Shown: positions 8,438 to 17,139 of the stretch, piece by piece
Layout of the letters: each line of letters starts with the position of its first letter
Position numbering within the stretch: position 1 is the stretch's first letter
Program-made: the position numbers and the translations under genes
Assembly: GCF_001613005.1 (NCBI RefSeq)
Contig: NZ_BDBN01000020.1
Location: 62,001-126,000, forward strand
Reading direction: 5' to 3'
Length of the DNA stretch: 64,000 nucleotides
Source: Nocardia nova NBRC 15556
Lineage (GTDB): Bacteria; Actinomycetota; Actinomycetes; Mycobacteriales; Mycobacteriaceae
Notes under the pieces: generated by a model
Told to the model about the DNA's origin: nothing
Databases searched by the model: none
The model's input: the letters and a program-made list of their open reading frames with translations, nothing else

Positions 8438-10081
8438 ATGACAACGACCTCGCAGCATTCCGAAATCTCGACCGGGCAACAGGCCCGCGAGATTGACGCG
8501 GTCGTCGTCGGAGCCGGATTCGCCGGGCTTCATATGCTGCACAAACTGCGCGAGCTCGGGCTTTCGGTGCAGGTATACGAAGCAGGCGGCGGACTCGGTG
8601 GCACCTGGTACCGGAACCGCTATCCGGGCGCACGCGTCGATGTGAAGAGTATGTACTACAACTACTCCTTCGACCCGGAGCTCGAGCAGGAGTGGGAGTG
8701 GACGGAGAAGCTGCCGCCGCAACCAGAGTTGCTCCGCTACATCAATCACGTCGCGGACCGTTTCGATCTGCGCAAGGACGTGCAATTGCGGACCCGGGTC
8801 ACCGCCGCGGTCTACGACGAGTCCACCGCGCGGTGGCGCATCACGACCGATCGGGGCGAGGTCGTCTCGGCGAGGTTCGCCATCATGGCGACGGGCTGCC
8901 TGTCGGTGCCGAAGATGGTGGAGATTCCCGGCATCGAGACGTTCCGGGGCCGCAGTTTCCACACCGGCGAATGGCCCGAGCAGGAGGTCGATTTCACCGG
9001 CCGGAGGGTCGCCGTGATCGGCACCGGTTCCTCTGGGGTGCAGGTCATTCCGCTCGTCGCCGAAACAGCCCAGCACCTCACTGTGTTTCAGCGGACCCCG
9101 AACTATGTTCTTCCCGCCGGCAATCACCCGATCGATCCCGAATTCCAGACCCGGATCAAGTCGCGCTATCGCGAAGTGCGCAAGGCCAACCGGGAATCGT
9201 CCTTCGGAATCGCCCAGCCCGAGGCCACCAAGGGCGCGCTCGAGGTGAGCGAGGAAGAGCGAACAGCCTTCTATCGCAGGGTATGGGAAGACAAGAACAG
9301 CGAACTGGTCAGCATGCTGGTCGGATTCACGGACCTGCTCGCCGACGAAGCCGCCAACGAGACCGCAGCCCAGTTCATCCGCGACCGGATCGCCGAGACC
9401 GTGACAGATCCCGCTGTCGCCCGGCTCCTTCAGCCCACCGGCCTCTTCGGCGTCAAGCGCCCGGTCCTGGGGACCGACTATTACGAGACCTTCAATCGTC
9501 CCAATGTCCGGCTCGTGGATGTTCGCGCGACCCCGCTGACCAGGGTTACCGAATCCGGTCTCGTGACGACGCAGGAGAGTTTCGAGTTCGACGACATCAT
9601 CTATGCCACCGGATACGACGCCATGACCGGCGCGCTCAACGCGATCGATATTCGCGGCCGGAATGACGCGTCGCTGCGGAAGAAGTGGGCCGCCGGGCCC
9701 GTCACCTACCTCGGTCTTGCCGTGGCAGGCTTCCCGAATCTGTTCGTGATCGCCGGCCCGGGTAGCCCGTCTGTCCTGTCGAACATGATGGTGTCGATCG
9801 AGCAGCACGTCGACTGGGTGGCGGCCGCGATCGACGCGTTGCGATCCAAAGGCATCACAACCATCGAGGCCGAGGCCGAGGCGGAGCAGGAATGGACTCG
9901 GCACGTCGACGAAGTCGGCAATATGACGCTCTATCCCAAGGTGGACTCCTGGTATGTGGGATCGAATGTGCCGGGCAAACCGAGGGTGATGTACGCCTAC
10001 ATCGGCGGTGTTGGAGCGTATCGCGAAAAGTGCGACCAGGTCGCCGCCGACGACTACGACGGTTTCACTCTGACCCGGTGA
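8438..10081 (+). CDS. Baeyer-Villiger-type flavin monooxygenase
   Basis: A 547-residue class B flavoprotein monooxygenase that uses FAD and NADPH to insert oxygen into ketones. It shows the FAD Rossmann motif GAGFAG, the fingerprint FRGRSFHTGEW (FxGxxxHxxxW) and the NADPH motif GTGSSG. The C-terminal half resembles cyclohexanone, phenylacetone and steroid monooxygenases. The frame is open upstream to GTG 8372, but ATG 8438 has AAAGG about 11 bases away and leaves an ordinary N-terminal extension. It is last in the oxidative cassette. The carbonyl substrate, perhaps made by the P450s, is unknown. Confidence 0.9.
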   Translation: MTTTSQHSEISTGQQAREIDAVVVGAGFAGLHMLHKLRELGLSVQVYEAGGGLGGTWYRNRYPGARVDVKSMYYNYSFDPELEQEWEWTEKLPPQPELLRYINHVADRFDLRKDVQLRTRVTAAVYDESTARWRITTDRGEVVSARFAIMATGCLSVPKMVEIPGIETFRGRSFHTGEWPEQEVDFTGRRVAVIGTGSSGVQVIPLVAETAQHLTVFQRTPNYVLPAGNHPIDPEFQTRIKSRYREVRKANRESSFGIAQPEATKGALEVSEEERTAFYRRVWEDKNSELVSMLVGFTDLLADEAANETAAQFIRDRIAETVTDPAVARLLQPTGLFGVKRPVLGTDYYETFNRPNVRLVDVRATPLTRVTESGLVTTQESFEFDDIIYATGYDAMTGALNAIDIRGRNDASLRKKWAAGPVTYLGLAVAGFPNLFVIAGPGSPSVLSNMMVSIEQHVDWVAAAIDALRSKGITTIEAEAEAEQEWTRHVDEVGNMTLYPKVDSWYVGSNVPGKPRVMYAYIGGVGAYREKCDQVAADDYDGFTLTR

Positions 10082-10720
10082 GCAAGGTACTGCCGGTGCA
10101 GGGACACGGCACCGTGTGCCCCTGTGGCGGTGGGGGCGGATACGGTGCGGGCGCCGAGCACGTGGCGGTTGATCGGTCCACGGCCCAAGCCGCACGAGAA
10201 TGTGTCACTGCCGCCACGACATATGACGAATTGCCGCGCCGCCGAACAGCGGGAATGGAGCTGGCGCGCGGGTGCGCGTGTGCGTGCTGGGGTGGCGGTC
10301 GGGCACAGCGAAGCTGTGACGAGCGCCGAATCATGTTGCGCGGCTGGCAAATTCGCGGTGACGATCGACAGCTGTCGGCGCAGCGATGACACCTGCCGAG
10401 TCGGGCGGGCACGATCATTTCACCGTGAGTTCGACCACCGGGAGGGTGAGCGGTGGTGGGTGTGAGGTTAGCCATCGCTCGGGGTCCAAGGTCACCGCGT
10501 GGCGTGGCGTAAGGCTCGTTGATCGGTGACTTCGGCCTGCGGGCGTCGAGCAGAGTGGCGGCGACGATGGAATTGTCTCCGTTTGCTGGGCGAGAGGTGA
10601 CTGCGATGGGGGCGCTGTTCGGACTTGCGGCGCGTGCGCTGGTCGCGCGTGAGCGCTGATCATCCGGGGCTGCTGGACTTCCGGGTCCTGTTCCACCCCT
10701 GAGGGATCGAAGGAGCAGAA
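10082..10720. other. 640-bp stretch without a supported gene
   Basis: Overlapping low-quality frames occur on both strands. On the minus strand the frame ending at 10415 finishes HAVTLDPERWLTSHPPPL and could be the tail of a decayed gene, but nothing identifies it. Confidence 0.4.
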
Positions 10721-11674
10721 ATGCACAATAAGTCGCGACTGACGATAGCGATGTGTGCCGCGTTTCTGGTGCCGGTGGTGGCGTGTTCGGGTACGCCACA
10801 GCGAACCGCGTCGCCACAGCAGTCGCAGTCCGTTCCGGCCGAGTCGACCCGAACCAACGCCATGGCGGCGATGCACGGGGAAGCATTCGCCCATGCGAAA
10901 TACCGGGCGTATGCGGATCAGGCCCAGCACAGCGGCGAGCCTCGGGTAGCGCAGGAATTCCGCTCCGCGGCACAGACCGAGCTGTCGGATCATTTCACCC
11001 GCGAGGCCGATCTGGTCGGTCTGGGTGGTGACACCGCGGCGAATCTGCGTGACGCGATCGCCGGCGAATCCACTGAATCGACGACCATGTACCCGGGCTT
11101 CGCCGCACAGGCGACAGCGGCGGGTGACGCTGCTGCGGCGCAGCTGTTCTCCGCGATCGCCGGCGATGAAGCAGCGCACGCACGCGACTTCTCGATCGCC
11201 TTGGCGACCCTCACCGGTCCCGCTGCGGGCGCCGTGGTTCCGGCAGGGCCCGATGTCACCACGACGTCGATCACGCCGGGACCGGCGAAGTCGTCGGGTG
11301 CGACCCTGGCCAACCTGCGCACGGCCATGCAGGGTGAGGCGTTCGCCTTCGCGAAATACAGCCGATATGCCCGCCAGGCTCGTGAGGCGGGGAACCCGCA
11401 GATCGCGCAGCTGTTCTCCCGCACCGCCCAGGTGGAGCTCGACGAGCACTTCGCCGAAGAAGCGACGCCGGCCGGACTGGTGGCCTCCGACGTCGCCGCC
11501 AATCTCACCGACGCGATAGCAGGGGAGAAGCACGAAGCCGAGTCGATGTATCCCGACTATGCCGCCCAGGCCGACAAGGCCGGAAACCCCCAGGCGGCCG
11601 ACCTGTTTCGAGAGATTGCGGCCGACGAAAAGGCCCACGAGCAAGCCTTCCAACAGGCTCTCGATGCCCTGTGA
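10721..11674 (+). CDS. Lipoprotein with two tandem ferritin-like (rubrerythrin) domains
   Basis: A 317-residue exported protein. The signal peptide ends in the lipobox VVAC (Cys22), predicting a membrane-anchored extracytoplasmic lipoprotein. Two homologous four-helix domains follow, at about residues 45-150 and 200-317. Each carries a diiron-type set: GEAFAxAKY, ExxxHF (ELSDHF/ELDEHF), GE, and DExxH (DEAAH/DEKAH). Rubrerythrin-like diiron proteins are usually cytosolic, so a secreted double domain is unusual. Likely roles are peroxide reduction or metal handling at the cell surface. AAGGAG lies at 10710-10715. No rubredoxin-like zinc/iron knuckle is visible. Confidence 0.85.
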   Translation: MHNKSRLTIAMCAAFLVPVVACSGTPQRTASPQQSQSVPAESTRTNAMAAMHGEAFAHAKYRAYADQAQHSGEPRVAQEFRSAAQTELSDHFTREADLVGLGGDTAANLRDAIAGESTESTTMYPGFAAQATAAGDAAAAQLFSAIAGDEAAHARDFSIALATLTGPAAGAVVPAGPDVTTTSITPGPAKSSGATLANLRTAMQGEAFAFAKYSRYARQAREAGNPQIAQLFSRTAQVELDEHFAEEATPAGLVASDVAANLTDAIAGEKHEAESMYPDYAAQADKAGNPQAADLFREIAADEKAHEQAFQQALDAL

Positions 11675-11823
11675 CCCGCCGGGACGCTGTCGCCAGCCCA
11701 GCGGTGGATTCTGTGGCTGGCAGTGCCCGATCGCTCCGATCACGAACAGTTCACAACCCACGTCGGAGCACTCGGCCGGCCGGAGGCGGTTGTCGGATAT
11801 CTCCACCCAGTGGGTAGAAGGGG

Positions 11824-12012
11824 ATGCTCGACGTGGCGGCCGAGCACTGCCTCGAGAGCATCGTCTCGAAACGGCTGGACTCGGTCTGGCGGCCTGGTCA
11901 GCGACCGCGGTCATGGATCAAGACTGCGCTGCGCCGGTCCGCGGGCGTGGTTGTCGCAGGATGGATTTTCCGCGAAGAGTTGCATTTGATGCATGACTCG
12001 CGCGTTGATTGA
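11824..12012 (+). pseudogene. Fragment of an ATP-dependent DNA ligase
   Basis: The reading LESIVSKRLDS, WRPGQRPRSWIKT and LRRSAGVVVAGW reproduces nucleotidyltransferase motifs IV and V and the start of the OB domain of LigD/LigC-type ligases. Only about 45 residues remain. The adenylation lysine motif and the rest of the OB domain are missing. It is a relic next to a recombinase scrap, presumably debris of gene exchange. Confidence 0.75.
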
Positions 12013-12225
12013 TGGAAGGCGGGTTGGTACGACAATTGGGCGTTCCGGTCCGGGCCGGTCGCAACACCGCACTGGTGGACAACGCTGCCACCGTGCCCGC
12101 GAAGCTACTCAGCGACCTGCTCGGTCTGTCCATCACCGGCGCCGTTCGATGGATCCACATCGCGGCCTGCCTCCAGCAATGCCTATGCCGCCGAGGTCCT
12201 CGCCCGCCGGGCCCGGGCACGGTGA
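12009..12225 (+). pseudogene. Frameshifted C-terminal fragment of a phage/ICE-type recombinase
   Basis: The frame from 12009 reads VRQLGVPVRAGRNTALVD, then LLSDLLGLSITGAVRW. After a +1 or -1 shift near 12165 it continues ASSNAYAAEVLARRAR to a stop at 12223-12225. This is the typical end of an actinobacterial mobile-element integrase/recombinase. The catalytic core is absent. It abuts the arsenic island and suggests the island arrived by, or was reshaped by, a mobile element. Confidence 0.65.
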
Positions 12226-12239
12226 TGCGCCGCAGTCTC

Positions 12240-12599
12240 TCAACGGCAGCAGTTGGGGTCCAAGACCACGCACAGCGCGGCGAGCGCCTCGCGTTTGGCG
12301 TGGTGGACGACGTTCATCCCGGCTCGTTCCGAATCGACCAGGCCCGCCTTGCGCAGTTGTGAAAGGTGGTGGCTGACCGTGGATTCCGACAGGCCGACCG
12401 CGGAGGCGAGGTCGCCACCGTTTTCGCCGGTGTCGGGGCTGGCCAGCAGCAGTGACATGAGTTTCACGCGCACGGGGTCGGCGAGCGCTTTCAGGCGCAG
12501 GGCGACCTCGAGGGCGGCGGTGTCGTCGACCGGGCCGGCCGCGACCGGTGCGCAGCAGACCGGGGCGGACATGTCGATCACGGGCAACGCTTTGGGCAT
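12240..12599 (-). CDS. arsR: ArsR/SmtB-family arsenite-responsive repressor
   Basis: A 119-residue winged-helix repressor with recognition helix SESTVSHHLSQLRKAGLV. Adjacent cysteines lie at positions 15-16 near the N-terminus, matching the Cys15/Cys16 pair used by the Corynebacterium glutamicum ArsR for arsenite. The third ligand of that protein (Cys55) is absent here. The protein ends in another Cys pair (117-118) and also has Cys110, so the sensor site may be built differently. GTG 12608 is an alternative start. It is divergent from cadI across a 96-bp region holding paired operators. Confidence 0.9.
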   Translation of the reverse strand: MPKALPVIDMSAPVCCAPVAAGPVDDTAALEVALRLKALADPVRVKLMSLLLASPDTGENGGDLASAVGLSESTVSHHLSQLRKAGLVDSERAGMNVVHHAKREALAALCVVLDPNCCR

Positions 12600-12626
12600 G
12601 GCGTCCACACTACCTGTGGGATTGAC

Positions 12627-12675
12627 ATATGTCGAAAAGGTGGCAGACTCGGCGGCATCCACTTTTTCGACATAT
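12627..12675. promoter_or_regulatory. Paired ArsR operators between arsR and cadI
   Basis: The arms 12627-12643 and 12659-12675 are inverted copies matching at 16 of 17 positions, with a 15-bp spacer. The left arm includes the palindrome GACATATGTC (12624-12633). The arrangement suits one ArsR dimer per half-site silencing both divergent promoters. Confidence 0.75.
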
Positions 12676-12695
12676 ATCTCACTATGGAGGTTCTC

Positions 12696-13232
12696 ATGTC
12701 CCGTGTGCAACTGGCCTTGAATGTCGACGATCTCGAGCAGGCGATCACCTTCTACTCGACCCTGTTCAATACCGAACCGGCCAAGCGCAAGCCGGGCTAC
12801 GCCAACTTCGCGATCGAGGAGCCGCCGTTGAAGCTGGTGCTGCTGGAGAACACCGGTCAGGGCGGCACGATCAATCATCTCGGTGTGGAGGTCGAGACCT
12901 CCGAGCAGGTCCACGGTGAGATCGCGCGCCTGTCGCAGGCGGGGTTGTTCACCGAGGAGCAGATCGCGACCACATGTTGTTTCGCCACCCAGGACAAGGT
13001 GTGGGTCACGGGTCCCAACGCCGAGAAGTGGGAGGTTTACACCGTGCTCGCCGATACCGAGAACTTCGGTACCGCACCAGAATTCGCCACCGGTGACAGC
13101 GAGGCGGTACAGGCATGCTGCGGCACCGGCAGCGCGGCTGAGGGCGAAACCGCTCGCGACGAGTCGAGTGCCTGCTGCACCAGCGAGGCGAAAGAGAAGG
13201 CGATCGCCTCCGGCGCCGGCTGCTGCAGCTGA
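12696..13232 (+). CDS. cadI: CadI/ArsI-family glyoxalase-fold metal/organoarsenical protein
   Basis: A 178-residue vicinal-oxygen-chelate protein, nearly colinear with mycobacterial CadI (MSRVQLALNVDDLE, KRKPGYANFAIEEPPLKL, TTCCFATQDKVWVTGP). The family includes ArsI, the C-As lyase that demethylates trivalent methylarsenicals using a Cys pair. Here that pair is Cys94-Cys95, with His61 and Glu113 as probable metal ligands. Residue 5 is Gln where ArsI has His. A cysteine-rich tail with three CC pairs extends beyond the fold and could bind soft metal. GGAGG precedes ATG 12696, and ArsR operators lie just upstream. C-As lyase versus cadmium binding is unresolved. Confidence 0.92.
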   Translation: MSRVQLALNVDDLEQAITFYSTLFNTEPAKRKPGYANFAIEEPPLKLVLLENTGQGGTINHLGVEVETSEQVHGEIARLSQAGLFTEEQIATTCCFATQDKVWVTGPNAEKWEVYTVLADTENFGTAPEFATGDSEAVQACCGTGSAAEGETARDESSACCTSEAKEKAIASGAGCCS

Positions 13233-13384
13233 CACCGGCGGGCGCGGCCGCCCGCGCGGTGACACTGCCGGTGCGGGGTGGGGGACGTTTGCCTCTGCCG
13301 CGGTGCGGGGGATACGCGGTCGAATGGAACGTACGGGCCGGGATGGCCGGTCTTGGTTGTGTAGGTGGTGGTGGCGTGGGTGAG

Positions 13385-15148
13385 ATGAAGTTTCTCGCGG
13401 GGGTGCCGCGGTTCGTGTTCTTCACCGGCAAGGGCGGGGTCGGTAAGACCTCGATCGCGTGCGCGGCGGCGGTGACGCTGGCCCGGGCGGGTCGGAGGGT
13501 GCTGCTGGTGTCGACCGATCCGGCGTCGAATGTGGGGCAGGTATTCGGTGTCACGGTCGGCAACACGGTGACCGCGGTCGCGGGCGTGCCGGGGTTGTGG
13601 GCGCTCGAGATCGACCCGGAGCAGGCGGTGACCGACTATCGGGAGCGGATCCTCGCGCCGATGCGCGGTGTGCTGCCGGAGGCCGATATCGCGTCGATGA
13701 CCGAGCAGTTGTCGGGTTCGTGCACGACGGAGGTGGCTTCGTTCAACGAGTTCACCGCCCTGCTCACCGACGAGACCAGCGGCTATGACCACGTGTTGTT
13801 CGACACCGCGCCCACCGGGCACACCATCCGGTTGCTGCAGTTGCCCGGCAGCTGGAGTGAGTTCCTCACCGGCGGCGGCGATGCCAGTTGCCTGGGCCCG
13901 CTGTCGGGACTGGACAAACGGAAGGCCGTGTACGCGGCCGCGGTCGACGCGCTGGCGGATCCGCACCGCACCCGCCTGGTGCTGGTGGCGCGCCCCTCGC
14001 GGTCGACACTGGCCGAGATCGCCCGCACCCGTAGCGAATTGGCCGGTGTCGGGCTCGCCGATCAGCATGTGGTGATCAACGGCGTGCTGCCCGACACCAC
14101 CGATTCCGGTGATCCGCTGGTGGCCGCGACCCGCCGCCGCGAACGCGCCGCGATCGAGGCCATGCCCGCGACCGTGCGGGAGCTGCCGCGAGATCTGGTC
14201 GAGCTTCAGCCCACCAATATCGTCGGTATCGATGCCCTGACGACCCTGTTCGACCCCACGCCGGCGATGCCCGCCGTGGAGGCGGCGCAGCCGATGGTGG
14301 CGGCGGTGGCTGATGCGCCGCTGGCCGGGCTGATCGAGCAGATCGAACGCGATGGGCCGTGCCTGATCATGTGCATGGGCAAGGGCGGGGTCGGTAAAAC
14401 CACCGTGGCCGCCGCGGTTGCTGTCGCGCTGGCCGAGCGCGGCCACGATGTGCATTTGTCGACCACCGACCCCGCCGGCGACCTCACCGAAACCGTCGCC
14501 GGGAGCCTGGAACACCTGCAGGTCTCGCGCATCGATCCCGCCCGCGCGGTCGCCGACTACCGCGCCCGGGTCATGGCCGGCAAGGGCGCGGGCCTCGACG
14601 AGGCCGCTCGCGCCGCGCTCGCCGAGGATCTGCGCTCACCGTGCACCGACGAAGTCGCTGTCTTCCAAGCGTTCTCACACGTCATCGCCGAATCCCGGCG
14701 CCGGTTCGTCGTCATCGACACCGCCCCCACCGGCCACACCCTGCTGCTGCTCGACGCCACAGGCTCCTACCACCGCGACATCGTGCGCCAGATGGCGCCG
14801 GGCACCCGATTCGTCACCCCGCTGATGCGGCTGCAAAACCCTGAGGCCACGAAAGTTCTGCTGATCACCCTGCCCGAAACCACCCCGGTCCTCGAGGCCG
14901 CAGAGCTGCAAGCCGACCTCGAACGCGCCGGCATCCACCCGTGGGCGTGGGTCATCGACAACAGCCTCGCCGCTGCCGCACCCACCGACCCGCTGCTGCG
15001 CCGCCGCGCCGCCGCCGAACTCGACCAGATCCACAAGGCCACCACCTACACCGACCGATACGCGGTCATCCCCGCACTCGCCGAAGAACCCGTCGGGATC
15101 CCCGCACTCGCCGCACTCACCCGCCCCGCCCGCACCGCAGCCGGGTAA
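13385..15148 (+). CDS. arsA: ArsA arsenite-transport ATPase (two-domain)
   Basis: A 587-residue tandem-domain ATPase that powers or chaperones arsenite delivery to the efflux carrier. Each half has a deviant Walker A GKGGVGKT (first at residues 15-22) and the DTAPTGHT signature. The three metalloid-binding cysteines of classical ArsA are conserved: Cys113 (GSCTTEVA), Cys169 (DASCLGP) and Cys420 (SPCTDEVA). The frame is open upstream to 13259, but the domain starts at ATG 13385. No arsD chaperone gene adjoins it, although ArsA usually pairs with ArsD. It lies 152 bp downstream of cadI. Confidence 0.95.
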   Translation: MKFLAGVPRFVFFTGKGGVGKTSIACAAAVTLARAGRRVLLVSTDPASNVGQVFGVTVGNTVTAVAGVPGLWALEIDPEQAVTDYRERILAPMRGVLPEADIASMTEQLSGSCTTEVASFNEFTALLTDETSGYDHVLFDTAPTGHTIRLLQLPGSWSEFLTGGGDASCLGPLSGLDKRKAVYAAAVDALADPHRTRLVLVARPSRSTLAEIARTRSELAGVGLADQHVVINGVLPDTTDSGDPLVAATRRRERAAIEAMPATVRELPRDLVELQPTNIVGIDALTTLFDPTPAMPAVEAAQPMVAAVADAPLAGLIEQIERDGPCLIMCMGKGGVGKTTVAAAVAVALAERGHDVHLSTTDPAGDLTETVAGSLEHLQVSRIDPARAVADYRARVMAGKGAGLDEAARAALAEDLRSPCTDEVAVFQAFSHVIAESRRRFVVIDTAPTGHTLLLLDATGSYHRDIVRQMAPGTRFVTPLMRLQNPEATKVLLITLPETTPVLEAAELQADLERAGIHPWAWVIDNSLAAAAPTDPLLRRRAAAELDQIHKATTYTDRYAVIPALAEEPVGIPALAALTRPARTAAG

Positions 15149-15192
15149 CCGCGTCCTGGTGCCCGGAGGTGTCACCCAGAGTTCACTTGCCC

Positions 15193-15219
15193 TCGATATC
15201 GATCTCGGTCAATATCGAT
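15193..15219 (+). promoter_or_regulatory. ArsR-type operator upstream of the second arsR
   Basis: The palindrome TCGATATCGA (15193-15202) and a second ATATCGAT (15212-15219) give two ATCGAT half-sites 16 bp apart, 17 bp before the GTG start. This fits autoregulation of the arsR-acr3-arsC operon. Confidence 0.6.
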
Positions 15220-15236
15220 GTGTGTCTAATCAACGG

Positions 15237-15605
15237 GTGGATGTCACGGCGCCGGGCGCCGAACAGGCCGGATGCCAGGCCACAGAAACCATCGGCCGTG
15301 CACTGACCAGCGGCGAAGCCGCCGAGTTGGCCGTGATGTTCAAAGCCCTCGCCGACCCGGTGCGGCTGCGCGTGCTCTCGGCGATCGCCGCACGCGCCGG
15401 CGGGGAAGCGTGCGTGTGTGACGTCTCCGACGGTCTCGACGTCACCCAACCGACCATCTCGCATCACCTGAAGGTGCTGCGCGAGGCCGGGCTGGTCACC
15501 AGCGAACGCCGCGCCTCCTGGGTCTACTACCGCATCGTGCCCGAAGCGCTGGAGCGGCTGTCGCTCGTCCTCGGCCGCCAGGCCGGATTGGAGATGACCG
15601 CGTGA
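15237..15605 (+). CDS. arsR: ArsR-family repressor with CxC metal box
   Basis: A 122-residue winged-helix repressor. ACVCDVSDGLDVTQPTISHH contains the classic CVC(D/H) arsenite box in the recognition-helix region, unlike the N-terminal CC type at 12240. The island therefore has two ArsR classes. GTG 15237 is chosen because upstream codons run through the candidate operator. Its stop overlaps the acr3 start (GTGA). Confidence 0.92.
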   Translation: MDVTAPGAEQAGCQATETIGRALTSGEAAELAVMFKALADPVRLRVLSAIAARAGGEACVCDVSDGLDVTQPTISHHLKVLREAGLVTSERRASWVYYRIVPEALERLSLVLGRQAGLEMTA

Positions 15606-16708
15606 GCACCACCCAACAGGCTGCCCACCCCGCCGTGGTGGGCAAACTGTCCACCCTGGACCGGTTCCTGCCCGTCTGGATCGGCGTCGCCATGGCCGCG
15701 GGCCTGCTACTCGGGCGCCTGATCCCCGGACTCGGTGATGGGTTGTCGGCGGTCGAGGTGGACGGGATCAGCCTGCCGATCGCGATCGGGCTGCTGGTCA
15801 TGATGTATCCGGTGCTGGCCAAGGTCCGCTACGACCGCCTCGACTCCGTGACCGGTGATCGCCGTCTGCTCATCGGCTCGCTGATCCTGAACTGGCTGAT
15901 CGGGCCCGCGCTGATGTTCGCGCTGGCGTGGCTGCTGCTGCCGGACCTGCCCGAATACCGCACCGGGCTCATCATCGTCGGCCTGGCCAGATGTATTGCG
16001 ATGGTGATCATCTGGAACGACCTCGCCTGCGGCGACCGCGAAGCCGCCGCCGTCCTGGTGGCGCTGAACTCGATCTTCCAGGTCGTCATGTTCGCCGTGC
16101 TCGGCTGGTTCTACCTGTCGGTCCTGCCCGGATGGCTCGGCCTGGAGCAGACCACGATCGACACCTCGCCGTGGCAGATCGCGAAATCGGTACTGATCTT
16201 CCTCGGCATCCCACTGGTCGCCGGATTCCTCACCCGCCGCCTCGGCGAGAAAGCCCGCGGCCGCGACTGGTACGAGTCGAAACTCCTCCCGCGGATCGGG
16301 CCCTGGGCCCTCTACGGGCTGCTGTTCACGATCGTGATCCTGTTCGCCCTGCAAGGCCACCAGATCACCTCCCGGCCATGGGATGTCGCGCGGATCGCTT
16401 TGCCGCTGCTCGCCTATTTCGCGATCATGTGGGGCGGCGGCTACCTCTACGGCCGCACGATCGGCCTCGGCTACCAACGCACCACCACCCTCGCGTTCAC
16501 CGCCGCGGGCAACAACTTCGAACTCGCCATCGCCGTCGCGATCGCCACCTACGGCGCCACCTCCGGCCAAGCCCTCGCCGGAGTCGTCGGCCCGCTGATC
16601 GAAGTCCCCGTCCTCGTCGGCCTCGTCTATGTCTCCCTCGCCCTGCGCAACCGCCTCTTCCGCACCGACACAGCCGCCGCGGATGTGGCCGAAGGGGTTT
16701 CGCGGTGA
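15602..16708 (+). CDS. acr3: ACR3-family arsenite efflux permease
   Basis: A 368-residue polytopic membrane protein with about ten transmembrane helices, which exports arsenite. Two diagnostic functional residues are present: Cys131 in ARCIAMVIIWND and Glu307 in NNFELAIAVAIATYG, equivalents of those shown essential in characterised Acr3 carriers. It overlaps the upstream arsR and the downstream arsC by GTGA, indicating translational coupling. With ArsA encoded nearby it may be ATP-assisted. Confidence 0.95.
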   Translation: MSTTQQAAHPAVVGKLSTLDRFLPVWIGVAMAAGLLLGRLIPGLGDGLSAVEVDGISLPIAIGLLVMMYPVLAKVRYDRLDSVTGDRRLLIGSLILNWLIGPALMFALAWLLLPDLPEYRTGLIIVGLARCIAMVIIWNDLACGDREAAAVLVALNSIFQVVMFAVLGWFYLSVLPGWLGLEQTTIDTSPWQIAKSVLIFLGIPLVAGFLTRRLGEKARGRDWYESKLLPRIGPWALYGLLFTIVILFALQGHQITSRPWDVARIALPLLAYFAIMWGGGYLYGRTIGLGYQRTTTLAFTAAGNNFELAIAVAIATYGATSGQALAGVVGPLIEVPVLVGLVYVSLALRNRLFRTDTAAADVAEGVSR

Positions 16709-17139
16709 CCGACGACCTGCCGGTGCCGTCGGTGCTGTTCGTGTGCGTGCGCAACAGCGGCAAATCGCAGATGGCCGCCGCGCTCCTGCGCCACCACGCC
16801 GGTGACACGATCGAGGTTCACTCCGCCGGAACCGACCCCGGCTCCGCGTTGAATCAGCTGTCGGTGCAGGTGCTCGCCGAAGCAGTTGTCGAGGTCGGTG
16901 ACGAACACCCCAAACCTGTCGATCCCGAGCTGCTCGCTCGCATCGACACCGTGGTGATCCTCGGCCGCGAAGCCCGCCTCGACCCGCCGCCGGGGGTGCG
17001 GATCCTGGTGTGGGACACCGACGAACCCTCCCACCGCGGCATCGACGGCATCGACCGCATGCGCCTGATCCGCGACGACATCGCCGACCGCGTCAACTCC
17101 CTCCACACCGAACTCACCACCGCCCGGAGCGCACCGTGA
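16705..17139 (+). CDS. Degenerate ArsC-like low-molecular-weight phosphatase-fold protein
   Basis: A 144-residue LMW-phosphatase-fold protein. The P-loop reads CVRNSGKS (Cys14), with Lys where the C(X)5R motif has its oxyanion-binding Arg. The second ArsC motif MGCGDxCP is replaced by LGREARLD, removing the resolving-cysteine region. It may be a specialised arsenate-mycothiol enzyme or an accessory protein rather than a classical reductase. GTGA overlaps lie on both sides, placing it firmly in the operon. Confidence 0.8.
   Translation: MTDDLPVPSVLFVCVRNSGKSQMAAALLRHHAGDTIEVHSAGTDPGSALNQLSVQVLAEAVVEVGDEHPKPVDPELLARIDTVVILGREARLDPPPGVRILVWDTDEPSHRGIDGIDRMRLIRDDIADRVNSLHTELTTARSAP

Noticed and set aside
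10415..11914. 499-codon minus-strand ORF
   Set aside because: It is the shadow of the rubrerythrin-like lipoprotein gene, has no domain, and has unnatural composition.
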